A stretch of 64,000 bases of DNA from Oscillospiraceae bacterium (lineage in GTDB: Bacteria > Bacillota > Clostridia > Oscillospirales > Ruminococcaceae). The position numbers and the translations under genes are program-made. Position 1 is the stretch's first letter, and the number at the start of each line of letters is the position of its first letter. Of this stretch, positions 29,211 to 40,300 are shown in pieces. Under the pieces are notes generated by a model. It made no database searches. It saw only the letters and a program-made list of their open reading frames with translations, and was not told the DNA's origin. The stretch is taken from the NCBI GenBank assembly GCA_022508885.1, contig JAFLUG010000003.1, forward strand, positions 1 through 64,000. The letters run 5' to 3'.

Positions 29211-30149
29211 ATGAACGCAAAGGAAATTATAGGAAAGCATTTTGAAAAGGCGCCCTTTAACGGTTATAAAACCGAAGAGGTCGACTTGTTTTTGACAGAG
29301 GTTTCGGAAGAGTTTGCAAAGCTTCAGAAGGAAAACGGCGAGCTTGAGCGCAAGCTTGAGGTTCTTGCCGATAAGATACGCGAGTATCGTGACGACGAGG
29401 AAGCTCTCAAGGACGCCCTGCTCATCGCGCAGAAACAGGGTAACGCCATTGTTGCCGAGTCAAAAGCTTCCGCTGAAAAACTTACAAAGGAAACAAACGA
29501 AAGCATCGCCAAGAAGCTTGCGGAAACAAAGGCTCAGAGCGAAAAAACCATAAACGACGCAAACGAGTATGCTGAAAAAACCCGTAAGGATGCTGAGGAA
29601 ACCGCCGAAAGAATAGTGTCTGCCGCGCAGAATAAGGCCGATGAGATCAAAGCCATTATGGAGAAGCAGCAGGAGATCCAGGAAAATATCCTTCAGGAAA
29701 CCAGAAGAGAAACAAATGAATACAGACAAAGGATCCTCGACAGCTATGAGGAGCATATACGTCTTATCCAGTCGCTTCCCGAAAAGTGTGAGAACGACTA
29801 TGTAGAGAGAGTATCCGCACAGGTCGAAAAGCGCGAAGAGGAGCGCAGAAAGAAAGAAGCCGAGCAAAAGGCAGCCGCTGAAAGAGCGGCGGCCGAGCGC
29901 ACAGCCGCGGAAAAGGCGGCTGCGGCGAAAAATGCCGCGGCACAGCAGAGAAATGAAAACAACAAGAAAAAACAGGATAAGTCTCAGCACAGCGCGCCTG
30001 AAAACGCAGAAAGTAAAAAGACGGCTGAAAAGACCGTGCCTGAAAAGACAGCAGAAAACAATCTTCCGTTCTTTAATTCAAATACGGCCGAAGCAAAGCC
30101 CATTCGCCGCGGCGAGTTGAAGTTTGGTAAAAATAACGATAATAAATAA
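29211..30149 (+). CDS. divIVA: DivIVA domain protein
   Basis: MNAKEIIGKHFEKAPFNGYKTEEVDLFLTEVSEEFAKL then long coiled coil and Ala/Lys/Glu-rich tail. Confidence 0.92.
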   Translation: MNAKEIIGKHFEKAPFNGYKTEEVDLFLTEVSEEFAKLQKENGELERKLEVLADKIREYRDDEEALKDALLIAQKQGNAIVAESKASAEKLTKETNESIAKKLAETKAQSEKTINDANEYAEKTRKDAEETAERIVSAAQNKADEIKAIMEKQQEIQENILQETRRETNEYRQRILDSYEEHIRLIQSLPEKCENDYVERVSAQVEKREEERRKKEAEQKAAAERAAAERTAAEKAAAAKNAAAQQRNENNKKKQDKSQHSAPENAESKKTAEKTVPEKTAENNLPFFNSNTAEAKPIRRGELKFGKNNDNK

Positions 30150-30174
30150 AAGAATAACCTGAGGAGTCAGCTAT

Positions 30175-32976
30175 ATGCAAGTCGATATCAACAGCACTGT
30201 AAATCTGCCGCAGACGGAATTTCCCATGCGCGCAAATCTCCCCAAGAGAGAGCCGGAGATGCTTGAAAAATGGGAGCAGGAGCGGCTTTATTACGCGCTT
30301 TCGGAAAAGAATAAGGGAAAGCCTTCTTATACTTTGCACGACGGTCCCCCTTACGCCAACGGAAATATCCACCTCGGAACGGCGCTTAATAAGGTTTTAA
30401 AGGACATTATCGTAAAATACAAGTCTATGACGGGATTTAACGCGAATTATGTTCCCGGTTGGGACTGTCACGGACTTCCTATCGAGCTTAAGGCAATAAA
30501 GCAGCTTGGAGTTGACAGCGGACAGGTCTCTCCCGTAGAGCTTCGCAAGAGCTGCCGTCAGTTTGCTTTGTCCTGCCTTGACGAGCAGAAGGCTCAGTTT
30601 AAAAGACTTGGCGTGTGGGGCGATTTCGACGACCCTTATCTCACGATAAAGCCCGAGTTTGAGGCAAAGCAGGTCGAGGTCTTCGGCGAGATGATGAAAA
30701 AGGGCTATATCTACAAAGGTCTTAAGCCCGTTTATTGGTGCGCCGACTGCAACACCGCGCTCGCGGAGGCGGAGATAGAGTATCAGGACGACCCCTGCTA
30801 TTCCATTTATGTAAAGTTTCCGCTGTTTGACGACAAGGGAAAGTTCGGTGACCTCGGAGTTGACCTCAAAAAGGTATCTGTCGTAATATGGACGACTACC
30901 ACATGGACGCTCCCCGGAAACCTTGCTATCTGTCTCGGTCCCAATTACGACTATACGCTTGTACATGTAGAGGACGAGCAGAGCAAGTCAAACGGCGAGT
31001 ATCTGCTTATGGCGCAGGAGCTTGTTGACGCGGTAATGAGCGCTGTGGGTATCTCAAAGTACAGCACCGTCGGCAGCTTTAAGGGCGCCGACCTCGAATA
31101 TATCGAGACAAACCATCCGTTTATGCCGAGAAAATCTCCGATAATTGTCGGAAACCACGTTACGCTCGACAGCGGTACGGGCTGCGTTCATACCGCGCCC
31201 GGTTTTGGCGTGGAGGACTATGAGGTATGCTCTAAGTATAAGGGAATGTTTAATATCATCGTTCCCGTAAACGAAAAGGGCATTATGACCGAAGAGGCGG
31301 GCGAATTTGCGGGACTTAAGACAAGCGACGCCAACAAGGTCATAGCGCAGCGTCTCGAGGACGATAATACGCTCCTCGCGGTTCAGAACATCGTCCACCC
31401 GTATCCTCACTGCTGGCGCTGTCACGAGCCGATAATCTATCGCGCGACCGACCAGTGGTTCTGCAATGTAGACGCGTTCAAGCCTGAGACGATAAAGGCA
31501 ATTGAAGGCGTAAAGTGGATACCCGAGTGGGGAGAAGAGCGCATCAAGAACATGGTGAATATGCGCTCCGACTGGTGCATCTCAAGACAGAGAAGATGGG
31601 GAGTTCCCATTCCCATTCTTTACTGCGAGGACTGCGGAAAGACAGTCGTAAACGACACCACGATAAAGGCTATTTCCGATATGTTCCGAAAGGAAAGCTC
31701 GGACGCATGGTATGCGAAGGATGCAAGCGAGTTCATTCCCTCCGATGTAAAATGCGAGTGTGGGGGTAAAAAGTTCCGAAAGGAAATGGATATTTTCGAC
31801 GTTTGGTTTGACAGCGGCTGTACACACGCGGCTGTACTCAAAGAACGCCCCGAGCTTTCGTGGCCGGCGGATATGTATCTTGAGGGCTGCGACCAGTACA
31901 GAGGCTGGTTCCAGTCGAGCCTGCTTACTTCCGTTGCTACAACGGGACAGGCTCCGTATAAGGCTGTCTGCACTCACGGCTGGGTAGTTGACGGAAACGG
32001 TCAGCAGATGCATAAATCAAAGGGAAACCAGATATTCCCCGAGGAGGTTATAAAGGACTTCGGCGCGGACGTTCTGCGCCTGTGGGTGGCGTCGCTCGAT
32101 TATCACGCGGATATACGCGTTTCAAAGGATATGTTAAAGCAGCTTTCGGAGAGCTACCGCAAGATACGCAACACCGCGCGCTATATTCTCGGAAACCTCA
32201 GCGATGGAAAGGATTTTGACCCCAACACGCAGATGGTTGCTTTCAGCGAGCTTCGCGAGCTTGACAAATGGGCGCTCGCGCGTCTTGATGAAGTAATTGA
32301 AAAGGTCATGGCGGCGTATGAGGCGATGGATTATTATCTTGCTTATCACGCTTTGATAAGCTTCTGCGTTGTGGATATGTCGAATTTCTACCTTGACATT
32401 GTTAAAGATGTTTTGTACTGCGACGCTAAGGATTCTCCCGCGAGAAGGTCCGTTCAGACGGCTATGTACGTTATCCTTGACGCGATAGTAAGGCTTGTTG
32501 CGCCTATCCTTTCGTTCACGGCTGACGAGATATGGAGCTTTATGCCGCATAGAAAAGATGACGACCTGCGCGGAGTTCCGTTTAACAGCATGCCCGAAAA
32601 AACCGGCGTGAAAGCCGACGAGGAGAAATGGGCGAAGATAAAAGCAGTGCGCGACGACGTTCTTAACGCGCTTGAGCAAAAGCGCGCGGATAAGGTAATA
32701 GGAAAGTCGCTTGAGGCAGAGGTTTCGATCTACACTTCCGATGAAGGTCTCAAATCAATGGAAGCCGATCTTGCCGAGGCGTGCATCGTATCAAAGGTAA
32801 ACGTGCTGACAAGCGGAGAGGGCGAATATAAGGGCGGTTCTTGCTCTGTTACGGCGATAAAGAAAGCCGGGACCGCGTGCGCGAGATGCTGGAAGGCAGA
32901 TGACACGGTTGGCTCCGACAGCGAGTTCCCCACGCTTTGCAAGCGTTGCGCGGACGTTATCCGTTTGAATTTCTGA
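30175..32976 (+). CDS. ileS: Isoleucyl-tRNA synthetase
   Basis: DGPPYANGNIHLGTALNKVLKDI, GWDCHGLPIE, KMSKG-type HKSKGNQ, C-terminal Zn-binding CARCWK...CKRC. Confidence 0.98.
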   Translation: MQVDINSTVNLPQTEFPMRANLPKREPEMLEKWEQERLYYALSEKNKGKPSYTLHDGPPYANGNIHLGTALNKVLKDIIVKYKSMTGFNANYVPGWDCHGLPIELKAIKQLGVDSGQVSPVELRKSCRQFALSCLDEQKAQFKRLGVWGDFDDPYLTIKPEFEAKQVEVFGEMMKKGYIYKGLKPVYWCADCNTALAEAEIEYQDDPCYSIYVKFPLFDDKGKFGDLGVDLKKVSVVIWTTTTWTLPGNLAICLGPNYDYTLVHVEDEQSKSNGEYLLMAQELVDAVMSAVGISKYSTVGSFKGADLEYIETNHPFMPRKSPIIVGNHVTLDSGTGCVHTAPGFGVEDYEVCSKYKGMFNIIVPVNEKGIMTEEAGEFAGLKTSDANKVIAQRLEDDNTLLAVQNIVHPYPHCWRCHEPIIYRATDQWFCNVDAFKPETIKAIEGVKWIPEWGEERIKNMVNMRSDWCISRQRRWGVPIPILYCEDCGKTVVNDTTIKAISDMFRKESSDAWYAKDASEFIPSDVKCECGGKKFRKEMDIFDVWFDSGCTHAAVLKERPELSWPADMYLEGCDQYRGWFQSSLLTSVATTGQAPYKAVCTHGWVVDGNGQQMHKSKGNQIFPEEVIKDFGADVLRLWVASLDYHADIRVSKDMLKQLSESYRKIRNTARYILGNLSDGKDFDPNTQMVAFSELRELDKWALARLDEVIEKVMAAYEAMDYYLAYHALISFCVVDMSNFYLDIVKDVLYCDAKDSPARRSVQTAMYVILDAIVRLVAPILSFTADEIWSFMPHRKDDDLRGVPFNSMPEKTGVKADEEKWAKIKAVRDDVLNALEQKRADKVIGKSLEAEVSIYTSDEGLKSMEADLAEACIVSKVNVLTSGEGEYKGGSCSVTAIKKAGTACARCWKADDTVGSDSEFPTLCKRCADVIRLNF

Positions 32977-33044
32977 TGTGATCAAAGAATAAGGAAGGGG
33001 TCTGTCTCTTCCTTATTTCGCTGAAATAACGCAGTAAATGTAGA

Positions 33045-33578
33045 ATGAAAAGAATTGAAATGAGGAGCAAATTGCAGTACATCTGGCTTTCGGTCGCCGC
33101 GGCTCTAGTGGGACTTGACAGGCTCACTAAGTGGCTTGTCGAGTCAAAAATGGAGCTCAGACAGACTATAAATCTGATTAAGATCGGCGACACCGAGGTG
33201 TTGAATTTATATTACTGTCTGAACGACGGCGCGGCGTTCAGCCGATTCAGCGGACAGCGCGCGCTGTTGATCATAGTAACATCTGTGGTTATTGTGGGAT
33301 TTTTATATGCCGTGATCGTAAAGCGCATAAAACAGCCTGTTCAGGTCGCTGCCTCATCGCTTATCATAGGCGGCGGGATAGGAAATCTTATAGACAGGAT
33401 ATTCAACGGCGGGCTGGTAGTTGACTTTATTGATCTCCGCATCATAAACTTCGCTGTTTTCAATGTTGCGGACATTTGCGCGGTAGTGGGCGCGGGAATT
33501 CTCGCTGTATCCGTGGTTGTAGGAGAGATACGCGATATAAGGGCGAAAAAAGCAAACCGGAAAAATGGAGAGAGTTAG
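33045..33578 (+). CDS. lspA: Lipoprotein signal peptidase
   Basis: GLDRLTKWLV, NDGAAFSRFSG, GGIGNLIDRIFNGGLVVDFID, FNVADICAVVG. Confidence 0.95.
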   Translation: MKRIEMRSKLQYIWLSVAAALVGLDRLTKWLVESKMELRQTINLIKIGDTEVLNLYYCLNDGAAFSRFSGQRALLIIVTSVVIVGFLYAVIVKRIKQPVQVAASSLIIGGGIGNLIDRIFNGGLVVDFIDLRIINFAVFNVADICAVVGAGILAVSVVVGEIRDIRAKKANRKNGES

Positions 33579-34464
33579 CTTTTTTATTTCGTCCTCTGAC
33601 AGGCTTGATAAACTTGTCGCGGAAAACGCCGGGCTTTCAAGAAGTCTTGCATCAAAGCTTATCGAGGGCGGATTTGTTACTGTGGACAAAAAGACCGCGG
33701 ATAAGAAATCCGCGGTAAAGCTCGGCGCTGAGGTCGTTGTGGAAATTCCCGATGCTGAGGAAACCGAGATACTTCCCGAAAATATCCCGCTTGATATTGT
33801 TTACGAGGACGATGATCTGCTTATCGTAAACAAGCCTAAGGGAATGGTAGTGCATCCCGCCGCGGGGCATTATTCCGGTACGCTTGTAAACGCGCTTATG
33901 TATCATTGTAAGGACAGCCTTTCCGGAATAAACGGCGAGTTAAGACCGGGGATCGTCCACAGAATAGACAAGGATACCAGCGGACTGCTTATGGTCGCGA
34001 AAAACGATTTCGCGCATATAGGGCTGTCCGAGCAGATAAAAGAGCACAGCTTCACGCGGGAATATCAGGCGGTGGCGTGCGGCTGTATAAAAGAAAACGG
34101 AACGGTAAACGCGCCGATAGGACGTCATAAGACAGACCGTAAGAAAATGTGCGTGACAGCGGAAAACTCACGAGAGGCGGTCACACACTACTCCGTAATC
34201 CGAAATTACGCGGGCTATACTCATCTTTTAGTAAGGCTTGAAACAGGCAGGACGCATCAGATACGCGTTCACCTTTCTTATATCGGACATCCTGTCGCGG
34301 GCGACGAGGTTTACGGAAGCGGAAAGCCCAAGTGGCTGGGCGGTCAGTGCCTTCATGCGCGGAAGGTAGGCTTTGTTCACCCGAGAACAGGGGAGTATAT
34401 GGAATTTTCGAGCGAACTGCCCGATTATTTTACGAGATTTCTCAAAGAAATTGAAAAACAGTAA
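33565..34464 (+). CDS. RluD-family pseudouridine synthase
   Basis: N-terminal S4 domain; RPGIVHRIDKDTSGLLMVAKND; LETGRTHQIRVH. Confidence 0.96.
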   Translation: MERVSFFISSSDRLDKLVAENAGLSRSLASKLIEGGFVTVDKKTADKKSAVKLGAEVVVEIPDAEETEILPENIPLDIVYEDDDLLIVNKPKGMVVHPAAGHYSGTLVNALMYHCKDSLSGINGELRPGIVHRIDKDTSGLLMVAKNDFAHIGLSEQIKEHSFTREYQAVACGCIKENGTVNAPIGRHKTDRKKMCVTAENSREAVTHYSVIRNYAGYTHLLVRLETGRTHQIRVHLSYIGHPVAGDEVYGSGKPKWLGGQCLHARKVGFVHPRTGEYMEFSSELPDYFTRFLKEIEKQ

Positions 34465-34477
34465 TTGAAAAGCAATA

Positions 34478-35290
34478 ATGAATTTTAACAACATTATTTT
34501 TGTGACCGACCTCGACGGAACGCTGCTTACCGACGATAAGCGTCTGCTTGATTGCGACCTTAAGGCTATCGAGCGGTTTCGCTCCGGAGGCGGTATATTT
34601 GCCGCGGCAACCGGGCGCGGATACGCGATGGCAAAGCGCGTAGTCGAGATGATAACCGACTCTCCGTCCGTTATTTTCAACGGCGCGGCAGTGTATGATT
34701 TCAAAAAGGATGAGTTCTTGTGGCGCTGTGAAATAGACAGGCGCGCGTATGATTATGTTGATATTATCGGACAGGCTTTTCCGGATATCGGCGCGGAGGT
34801 ATTGTGCGAGCAGACGGTATATGTGCCGTATCTCAATGATACCGAGCAGATGCACCTTGACTGGGAGCAGGTAAACGCGGATTTTCGCAAAGTTTCGGAA
34901 ATTCCGAAAAGCGGCTGGCTGAAATTTCTCTTTTCGGGAGAGCCCGAGCTTATTGACAAGGTCGAGAGCTTTGTACAGGCGCGAGATTTCGGAGGAGTAC
35001 ATTGGATGCGCTCGGGACCGCTTTTTTACGAGTGTCTGCCAGAGGGCGTGGATAAGTGGTCGGGTTTTCAGCGGCTTATAAAGCTGCTTAATGCCGAAAA
35101 CCGCTTTACCGTAGCGGCGGGTGATTATAAAAACGATATTGCCATGATAAAACACGCAGACCTCGGCTGCGCCCCGATAAATTCTCACGAAAGCGTTAAA
35201 CAAGCTGCGGATCTGATAGTCTGCGACAACAACAGCGGAGCTATCGCCGAGATAATCGGCTATATCGGGAATTTACAGGATCGTACATAA
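34478..35290 (+). CDS. Cof-type HAD family hydrolase
   Basis: VTDLDGTLLTDDKR, VAAGDYKNDIAMIKHADLGCAP. Confidence 0.93.
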   Translation: MNFNNIIFVTDLDGTLLTDDKRLLDCDLKAIERFRSGGGIFAAATGRGYAMAKRVVEMITDSPSVIFNGAAVYDFKKDEFLWRCEIDRRAYDYVDIIGQAFPDIGAEVLCEQTVYVPYLNDTEQMHLDWEQVNADFRKVSEIPKSGWLKFLFSGEPELIDKVESFVQARDFGGVHWMRSGPLFYECLPEGVDKWSGFQRLIKLLNAENRFTVAAGDYKNDIAMIKHADLGCAPINSHESVKQAADLIVCDNNSGAIAEIIGYIGNLQDRT

Positions 35291-35347
35291 GGAGTTTTGC
35301 TCCTAATTATATAAAAAACAGAACTATGTGGAGGGAGAAACGGACAA

Positions 35348-36199
35348 ATGGATGAGAAACTTGTTCGAGAGCTTGAAATTGACGCCGCAAAGGTAAGGAT
35401 AGGCATCATAGATGGCGTTTACAACGCAAAGTGCGGACATCCCGGCGGAGCGCTGTCAATTGCAGACGCGCTGACCTATATGTATAAGCACCGTCTTAAT
35501 GTAGACCCCAACGACCCCGAGAATCCTTCGCGCGACAGGGTGGTTTTGTCAAAGGGACATTCTGCGCCCGCGCTGTACGCTGTTCTGGCGCTGAGAGGTT
35601 TTTTCCCGTTTGATGAGCTTAAAACATTGAGACAAAGCGGTTCAATGCTTGAGGGACACCCCGACAGGAAAAAAACTCCCGGTGTTGACGCAAGCACAGG
35701 CTCGCTCGGACAGGGCATCTCGCAGGCCTGCGGAATGGCACTCGCGGGAAAGCTGTCGTGCGAGAGCTATAAGGTGTATACAATTATGGGCGACGGAGAG
35801 CTTCAGGAGGGCATGGTATGGGAGGCGGCGATGTTCGCTTCTCACTACAAGCTCGATAATCTTGTCGCGATCGTAGATAACAACGGTCTTCAGATAGACG
35901 GCAAGATAAGCGAGGTCATGTCTCCGTATCCTATTGAAGAAAAATTTGAGGCGTTCGGCTGGAATGCGATTACAATAAACGGTCACGATTTCTCCCAGAT
36001 GGAAAAGGCTTTTGACGCGGCTGAGAGAGTTTTTGAAAAGCCGACGGTTATTATCCTTAAAACCACCAAGGGCAAGGGCGTTGATTATATGGAAAACGCT
36101 GTGGAGTGGCACGGAAAAGCCCCCGGCGATGAGGATTATCAGCGCGCGGCAAAACAGCTTCGCGAGCATCTCGCAGAGCTTGAAGGGAGCGTGAAATAA
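35348..36199 (+). CDS. Transketolase, N-terminal subunit
   Basis: KCGHPGGALSIADALTYMY, SKGHSAPALYAVLA, TPP motif MGDGELQEGMVWEAAMFASHYKLDNLVAIVDNN. Confidence 0.97.
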   Translation: MDEKLVRELEIDAAKVRIGIIDGVYNAKCGHPGGALSIADALTYMYKHRLNVDPNDPENPSRDRVVLSKGHSAPALYAVLALRGFFPFDELKTLRQSGSMLEGHPDRKKTPGVDASTGSLGQGISQACGMALAGKLSCESYKVYTIMGDGELQEGMVWEAAMFASHYKLDNLVAIVDNNGLQIDGKISEVMSPYPIEEKFEAFGWNAITINGHDFSQMEKAFDAAERVFEKPTVIILKTTKGKGVDYMENAVEWHGKAPGDEDYQRAAKQLREHLAELEGSVK

Positions 36200-37140
36200 T
36201 GGCTGAATTAACAAAACGCGCTACACGCGAGGGATATGGCGACGGACTTTGCGAGCTCGGCGAGCTTCGTCCCGATATGGTGGTGCTCGACGCTGATTTG
36301 TCGGCGGCCACAAAGACATCTGTTTTTCAGAAGGCTTATCCCGAAAGGTTTTTCAACTGCGGGATCTCCGAGCAGAATATGATGGGCGTGGCTTCGGGAC
36401 TCGCATCGGCGGGCAGGCTTGTTTTTGCAAGCTCGTTTGCGATGTTTGCCGCAGGAAGAGCATTTGAGGTTATCCGAAACTCCATTGCTTATCCGCAGCT
36501 TAACGTAAAAATCGGCGCGACACACGGCGGAATTTCCGTCGGAGAGGACGGCGCAACGCATCAGTGCTGCGAGGATGTCGGCATTATGAGGGCGCTTCCG
36601 AATATGACCGTAATAGTTCCCGCGGATTATGTCGAGGCAAAGGCGGCGGTTCTTGCCATGGCAAAGCACGACGGTCCGACCTATCTGCGCTTCGGACGCT
36701 TGGCGGTGCCGATATTCAACGGTCCGGACTATAAGTTCGAGCTTGGCAAGGGCATTACCATGAAGGACGGAAAAGATATTACCGTTATCGCGAGCGGACT
36801 TATGGTAGCAGAGGCGGTCGAGGCGGCTCAGGCTCTGCACGAGCAGGGCATAGAGGCTCGTGTGATAAATATCCATACAATAAAGCCCATAGACCGCGAT
36901 ATTATCGTTAAAGCGGCAAAGGAAACGGGTAAGATCGTAACCGTTGAAGAACACAGCATCATCGGAGGCTTAGGCTCGGCGGTAGGCGACGTTGTGCTTG
37001 ATGAATATCCCGTCCCCGTGATCAAGATCGGCGTAAACGATGTTTACGGACACAGCGGTCCCGCAAAGGTTTTGCTCAAGGAGTTCGGTCTCAGTGCTGA
37101 AAATATCGTAAATGTAGTAAAGGCTGCCGTGAAAGCGTAA
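36199..37140 (+). CDS. Transketolase, C-terminal subunit
   Basis: Pyrimidine-binding and C-terminal transketolase domains; GISEQNMMGVASGLA, VGEDGATHQCCEDVGIMRALPNM. Confidence 0.97.
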   Translation: MAELTKRATREGYGDGLCELGELRPDMVVLDADLSAATKTSVFQKAYPERFFNCGISEQNMMGVASGLASAGRLVFASSFAMFAAGRAFEVIRNSIAYPQLNVKIGATHGGISVGEDGATHQCCEDVGIMRALPNMTVIVPADYVEAKAAVLAMAKHDGPTYLRFGRLAVPIFNGPDYKFELGKGITMKDGKDITVIASGLMVAEAVEAAQALHEQGIEARVINIHTIKPIDRDIIVKAAKETGKIVTVEEHSIIGGLGSAVGDVVLDEYPVPVIKIGVNDVYGHSGPAKVLLKEFGLSAENIVNVVKAAVKA

Positions 37141-37150
37141 AAGGCGTCGT

Positions 37151-37206
37151 ACAAAAAGTCTTTGGAAAAGGGTGTGGGGAAAACCTTTCTTCAGAAAGGT
37201 TTTCCC
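37151..37206 (+). terminator. Terminator/dispersed repeat copy 1
   Basis: GGGAAAACCTTTC-TTCA-GAAAGGTTTTCCC preceded by ACAAAAAGTCTTTGGAAAAGGG; near-identical copy at 52017-52076. Confidence 0.7.
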
Positions 37207-37320
37207 TACATTTAGTTTTGTATATTTTTGAGAGTTTTTATACAGTTTGACGCGTGTTGAAAAACACGCGTTTTTTATTGATTGCATTATCTGCAAATTG
37301 TACAAAATTGATAAAATCTA

Positions 37321-37349
37321 TTGACATACGCAAACTTATATTGTATAAT
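37321..37349 (+). promoter_or_regulatory. Consensus sigma-A promoter
   Basis: TTGACA (37321-37326), 17 nt, TATAAT (37344-37349). Confidence 0.85.
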
Positions 37350-37399
37350 AAATATAAGTTGTGGTGTATCTACAAATACAAAACAAGGAGAATTGAGTT

Positions 37400-40300
37400 A
37401 TGGCTGATCTGGTTAATGAAATGCTTAGTAAATTTACGGAATTGGCTCAAGAGGAAAAAAATATCAACGCTGATATAGACAAGGCGTTGAAAGAATATAA
37501 CGATTATTGCAAATCATCCGATAATGACCTGAACAGAAAACTCGAGGAGATCAGAGGAAAGATAAGAAAAGTTTCCGAGCTTATGCAGTATGCCCGTGAG
37601 CACGCAAGCGATCTTGAAGAAGCGCAGATGCCGTTTGAAACATCCGAGGGCGCGCTTGAAAGCATTCGCCAGACGATAAAGCTCGATTCAAAAAATGACC
37701 CTAACGCCGAGTCGCTTTATACAAAGGCTTCCGGACAAAAGCTGTTTTACGAGGCGGAAATGGAACGAACCAGAAAGCTTATCGAGGGCAGCAAGGTCCA
37801 GGCTAAGCGTCAGTACGACGGAGATGTGGCGCTGCTTGAAAGCAGAAAGGAAAAGCACGAGCAGGAGCTGCGCGCTTATGTATTGTCCGAGGATTTCAAG
37901 CGTTATTTACAGCTGCTGTCCTTCGATAAATCCGCGTTTAATTCTCACAGCACTGTAAATCTCATAGATAAGAGCAAAATTTCGATAGGTCAGCGCAGGA
38001 TACGCTTTTCAGTTCCGATGGAGGTAGAGCAGGAGCTTTCCGCCATATCCAACGGAGAATATAACCCCGCTTCGAGGACAATTGGCGCGCCTTTCAGCGT
38101 TCCTACCCAGACAGGCAGCGTACTGATGCTCGAATATGATGAGAGAAATCAGACCTATCTTATGGGCGGCGTGGAAAGATTGCTCCTGAATCTTATCAAG
38201 TACTGCGGCTCGGATATAACAGATATGGTCTATCTTGACCCTTCAGTAAACAGCATTGAATCTTTGGGTATAATGTCCGCGTTCGCGAAAGGGATAAACC
38301 CGTTTATCATTGCGCCTCAGTCGCCTATTGAAATAAACAGCAAAATGACGGAGATTTACTCGGCGATAAGGTCAAATCCAACGCCCAACTATGTTTCGAG
38401 AGTTGTGGTTATTCACGGTTTTCCCGAGGATTTCGGACCTGAGTTCAGCGACCAGGTAATGGAGCTGGCGAGAAATATCGAGCAGAGCGGCGCTATGCTT
38501 GTAATAGTACATAACGGCGCGGAAAGCGATAACGATATCATAACCGAGCTTCGCAGCATAGCTATTACCATTAGAAGCAGAAATGGCGGATTTTACATAG
38601 ACAAGACCCGTGAAAGCCTTTTCTGGTATTCAAAACCGTCGGATATTCCCGACGCTGTTCGCAGAGCCTTTATTGAGCAGCGCAGAGTTGCGGGAACGCA
38701 AAATGCTGCTTCGGCTCAGCCTGTATATACGGCGCCCGCGCCTGCTCCCGCTGCTCAGCCTGTTGTGGAGACGGTGCCTGTTGCAGCGCCGACGGCTGTT
38801 GAGCCCGAGCCGCCTGTTGAAGAGGATGTTGAAGTACAGCCTGAGTTTATTGAACAGCCCGAAGAGTTTGAGGAGACGGCTGAGGTATTTGAGCCGGAGC
38901 CTGCGGAAGAAATATCTCCGGAAAAAGGCTCGAGAAAGCTTCCGAAAATTGTTGTCGGCGCTCGCGGCGAGTATCTTGACATAAGCAAAAACGCGGCTCT
39001 TATCTGCGGTAAGAACGGCGATGACAGAACAAAGATAGTAAAGGCGGTTTTAGACACCGTAAGAGCCTGCACGCATCCCGACAGCGCCGAGCTGTGGCTT
39101 TTCGACAACGACCAAAGCCTTGTCAATTTGGTAAATCCCAGCAGTACACATCTTAAATATGCCGTGTCGGACGAGTCTGACGAGACCGCGGTTGATTTTG
39201 CGGAGCTTCTTATCAGTGAGAAAAGCTCGCGCGCGGAGCTGTTTAAGGAAAAGCATTTTGCAAATTATGACGAAGTTTCGGGTGATGTTTATCTCCCGAG
39301 GATAATAGCGGTGATAAGTGATTTTGCCGAGTTTATGAAATCGATCGAGCGTGCTCCGAAGTATTTCGGAAGGAACATAAAGAGCTCGCTTGGAAAATTG
39401 TTAAAAAACTGTTCTAAATATGGAATAAACCTTGTTCTTGTTGGAGCGGCATTCACTGAAAACAAAAATGCTTGTGATGCTTTTGTCAATTCAGCCGAAA
39501 GTATCGCAGCCGTTTCGGGCAGGGAGAGAGATCTTAGCGAATTGTTCGGAGGAGATGTTCCGAGCAGGATCCCGGACGGTCACGTTGTTGTTTCGTGCGC
39601 AAACGGCGTGGCGCTTACGAAAATCGATATCCCCGAGCATGGCGCTATAAAGAGCTATACTCAGTCTTATGAGTATGACTCAAACGAAGAAAATTATCTT
39701 GAAAAAAATCCGCTTGTCGCAGACAGAAGCGCGGCTGTTTCATACAGCGAAAGAGAGAGCTCGCGCACGGAGCTTATTGCGGTTCGGGAAAACACTGAGA
39801 TAATGTTGTTTTTGGGAGAGCCCAGCAGAATTTCCGCAAACGTTCCGGTTATCCTGCGCGAGGATTATTCCGAAAACCTGATCATGGTTGCGCCGAAAAG
39901 CTCGGAAAAATCGGCGGCGGCTGTTGTAGCGGCGGCCATAAAGTCGCTTGAAGAGCAGGGAATACAGGCTGAAATAATCGCGGTAAAGGACAATTCTGTT
40001 TATACCGAGCTTTCTATGAACGGAATTCTCAGCGGAACGAGCGTTGTCGAAAGCGACGGAGCGGCGGCGCGTATAAAGGATATCGCTTCTCATCTCGGCA
40101 CGGGAATGATGAACGAGCTTCTGATAATTCTCGGCGGAGATATGCTTATGACTTCTCTTCACGCTGAAGACCAGAATGCCTCAGCAGAGCTTAAGAAGTT
40201 GTTCTTAAAGGGCGCAAAGTGCGGCTGCCGTGTAATGTTCGTGTGCTCAAGCGTAAGTCAGATGGCTTCCGGTTTCCTGTCGCTGTTCAGGCATAAGGTC

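Noticed and set aside
34442-35203. 253-aa minus-strand ORF
   Set aside because: Antisense to the Cof-type HAD gene; low-plausibility composition.
36208-36954. 248-aa minus-strand ORF
   Set aside because: Antisense shadow of the transketolase C-terminal subunit.
35348-37140. Split transketolase as a novelty or frameshift
   Set aside because: Two-subunit transketolase is common in Firmicutes and Archaea; both ORFs are intact with adjoining stop/start, so not a pseudogene.
38610-38984. Leu/Arg-rich 124-aa plus-strand ORF
   Set aside because: Frame-shifted reading of the Pro/Glu-rich linker of the FtsK-like gene; low complexity.
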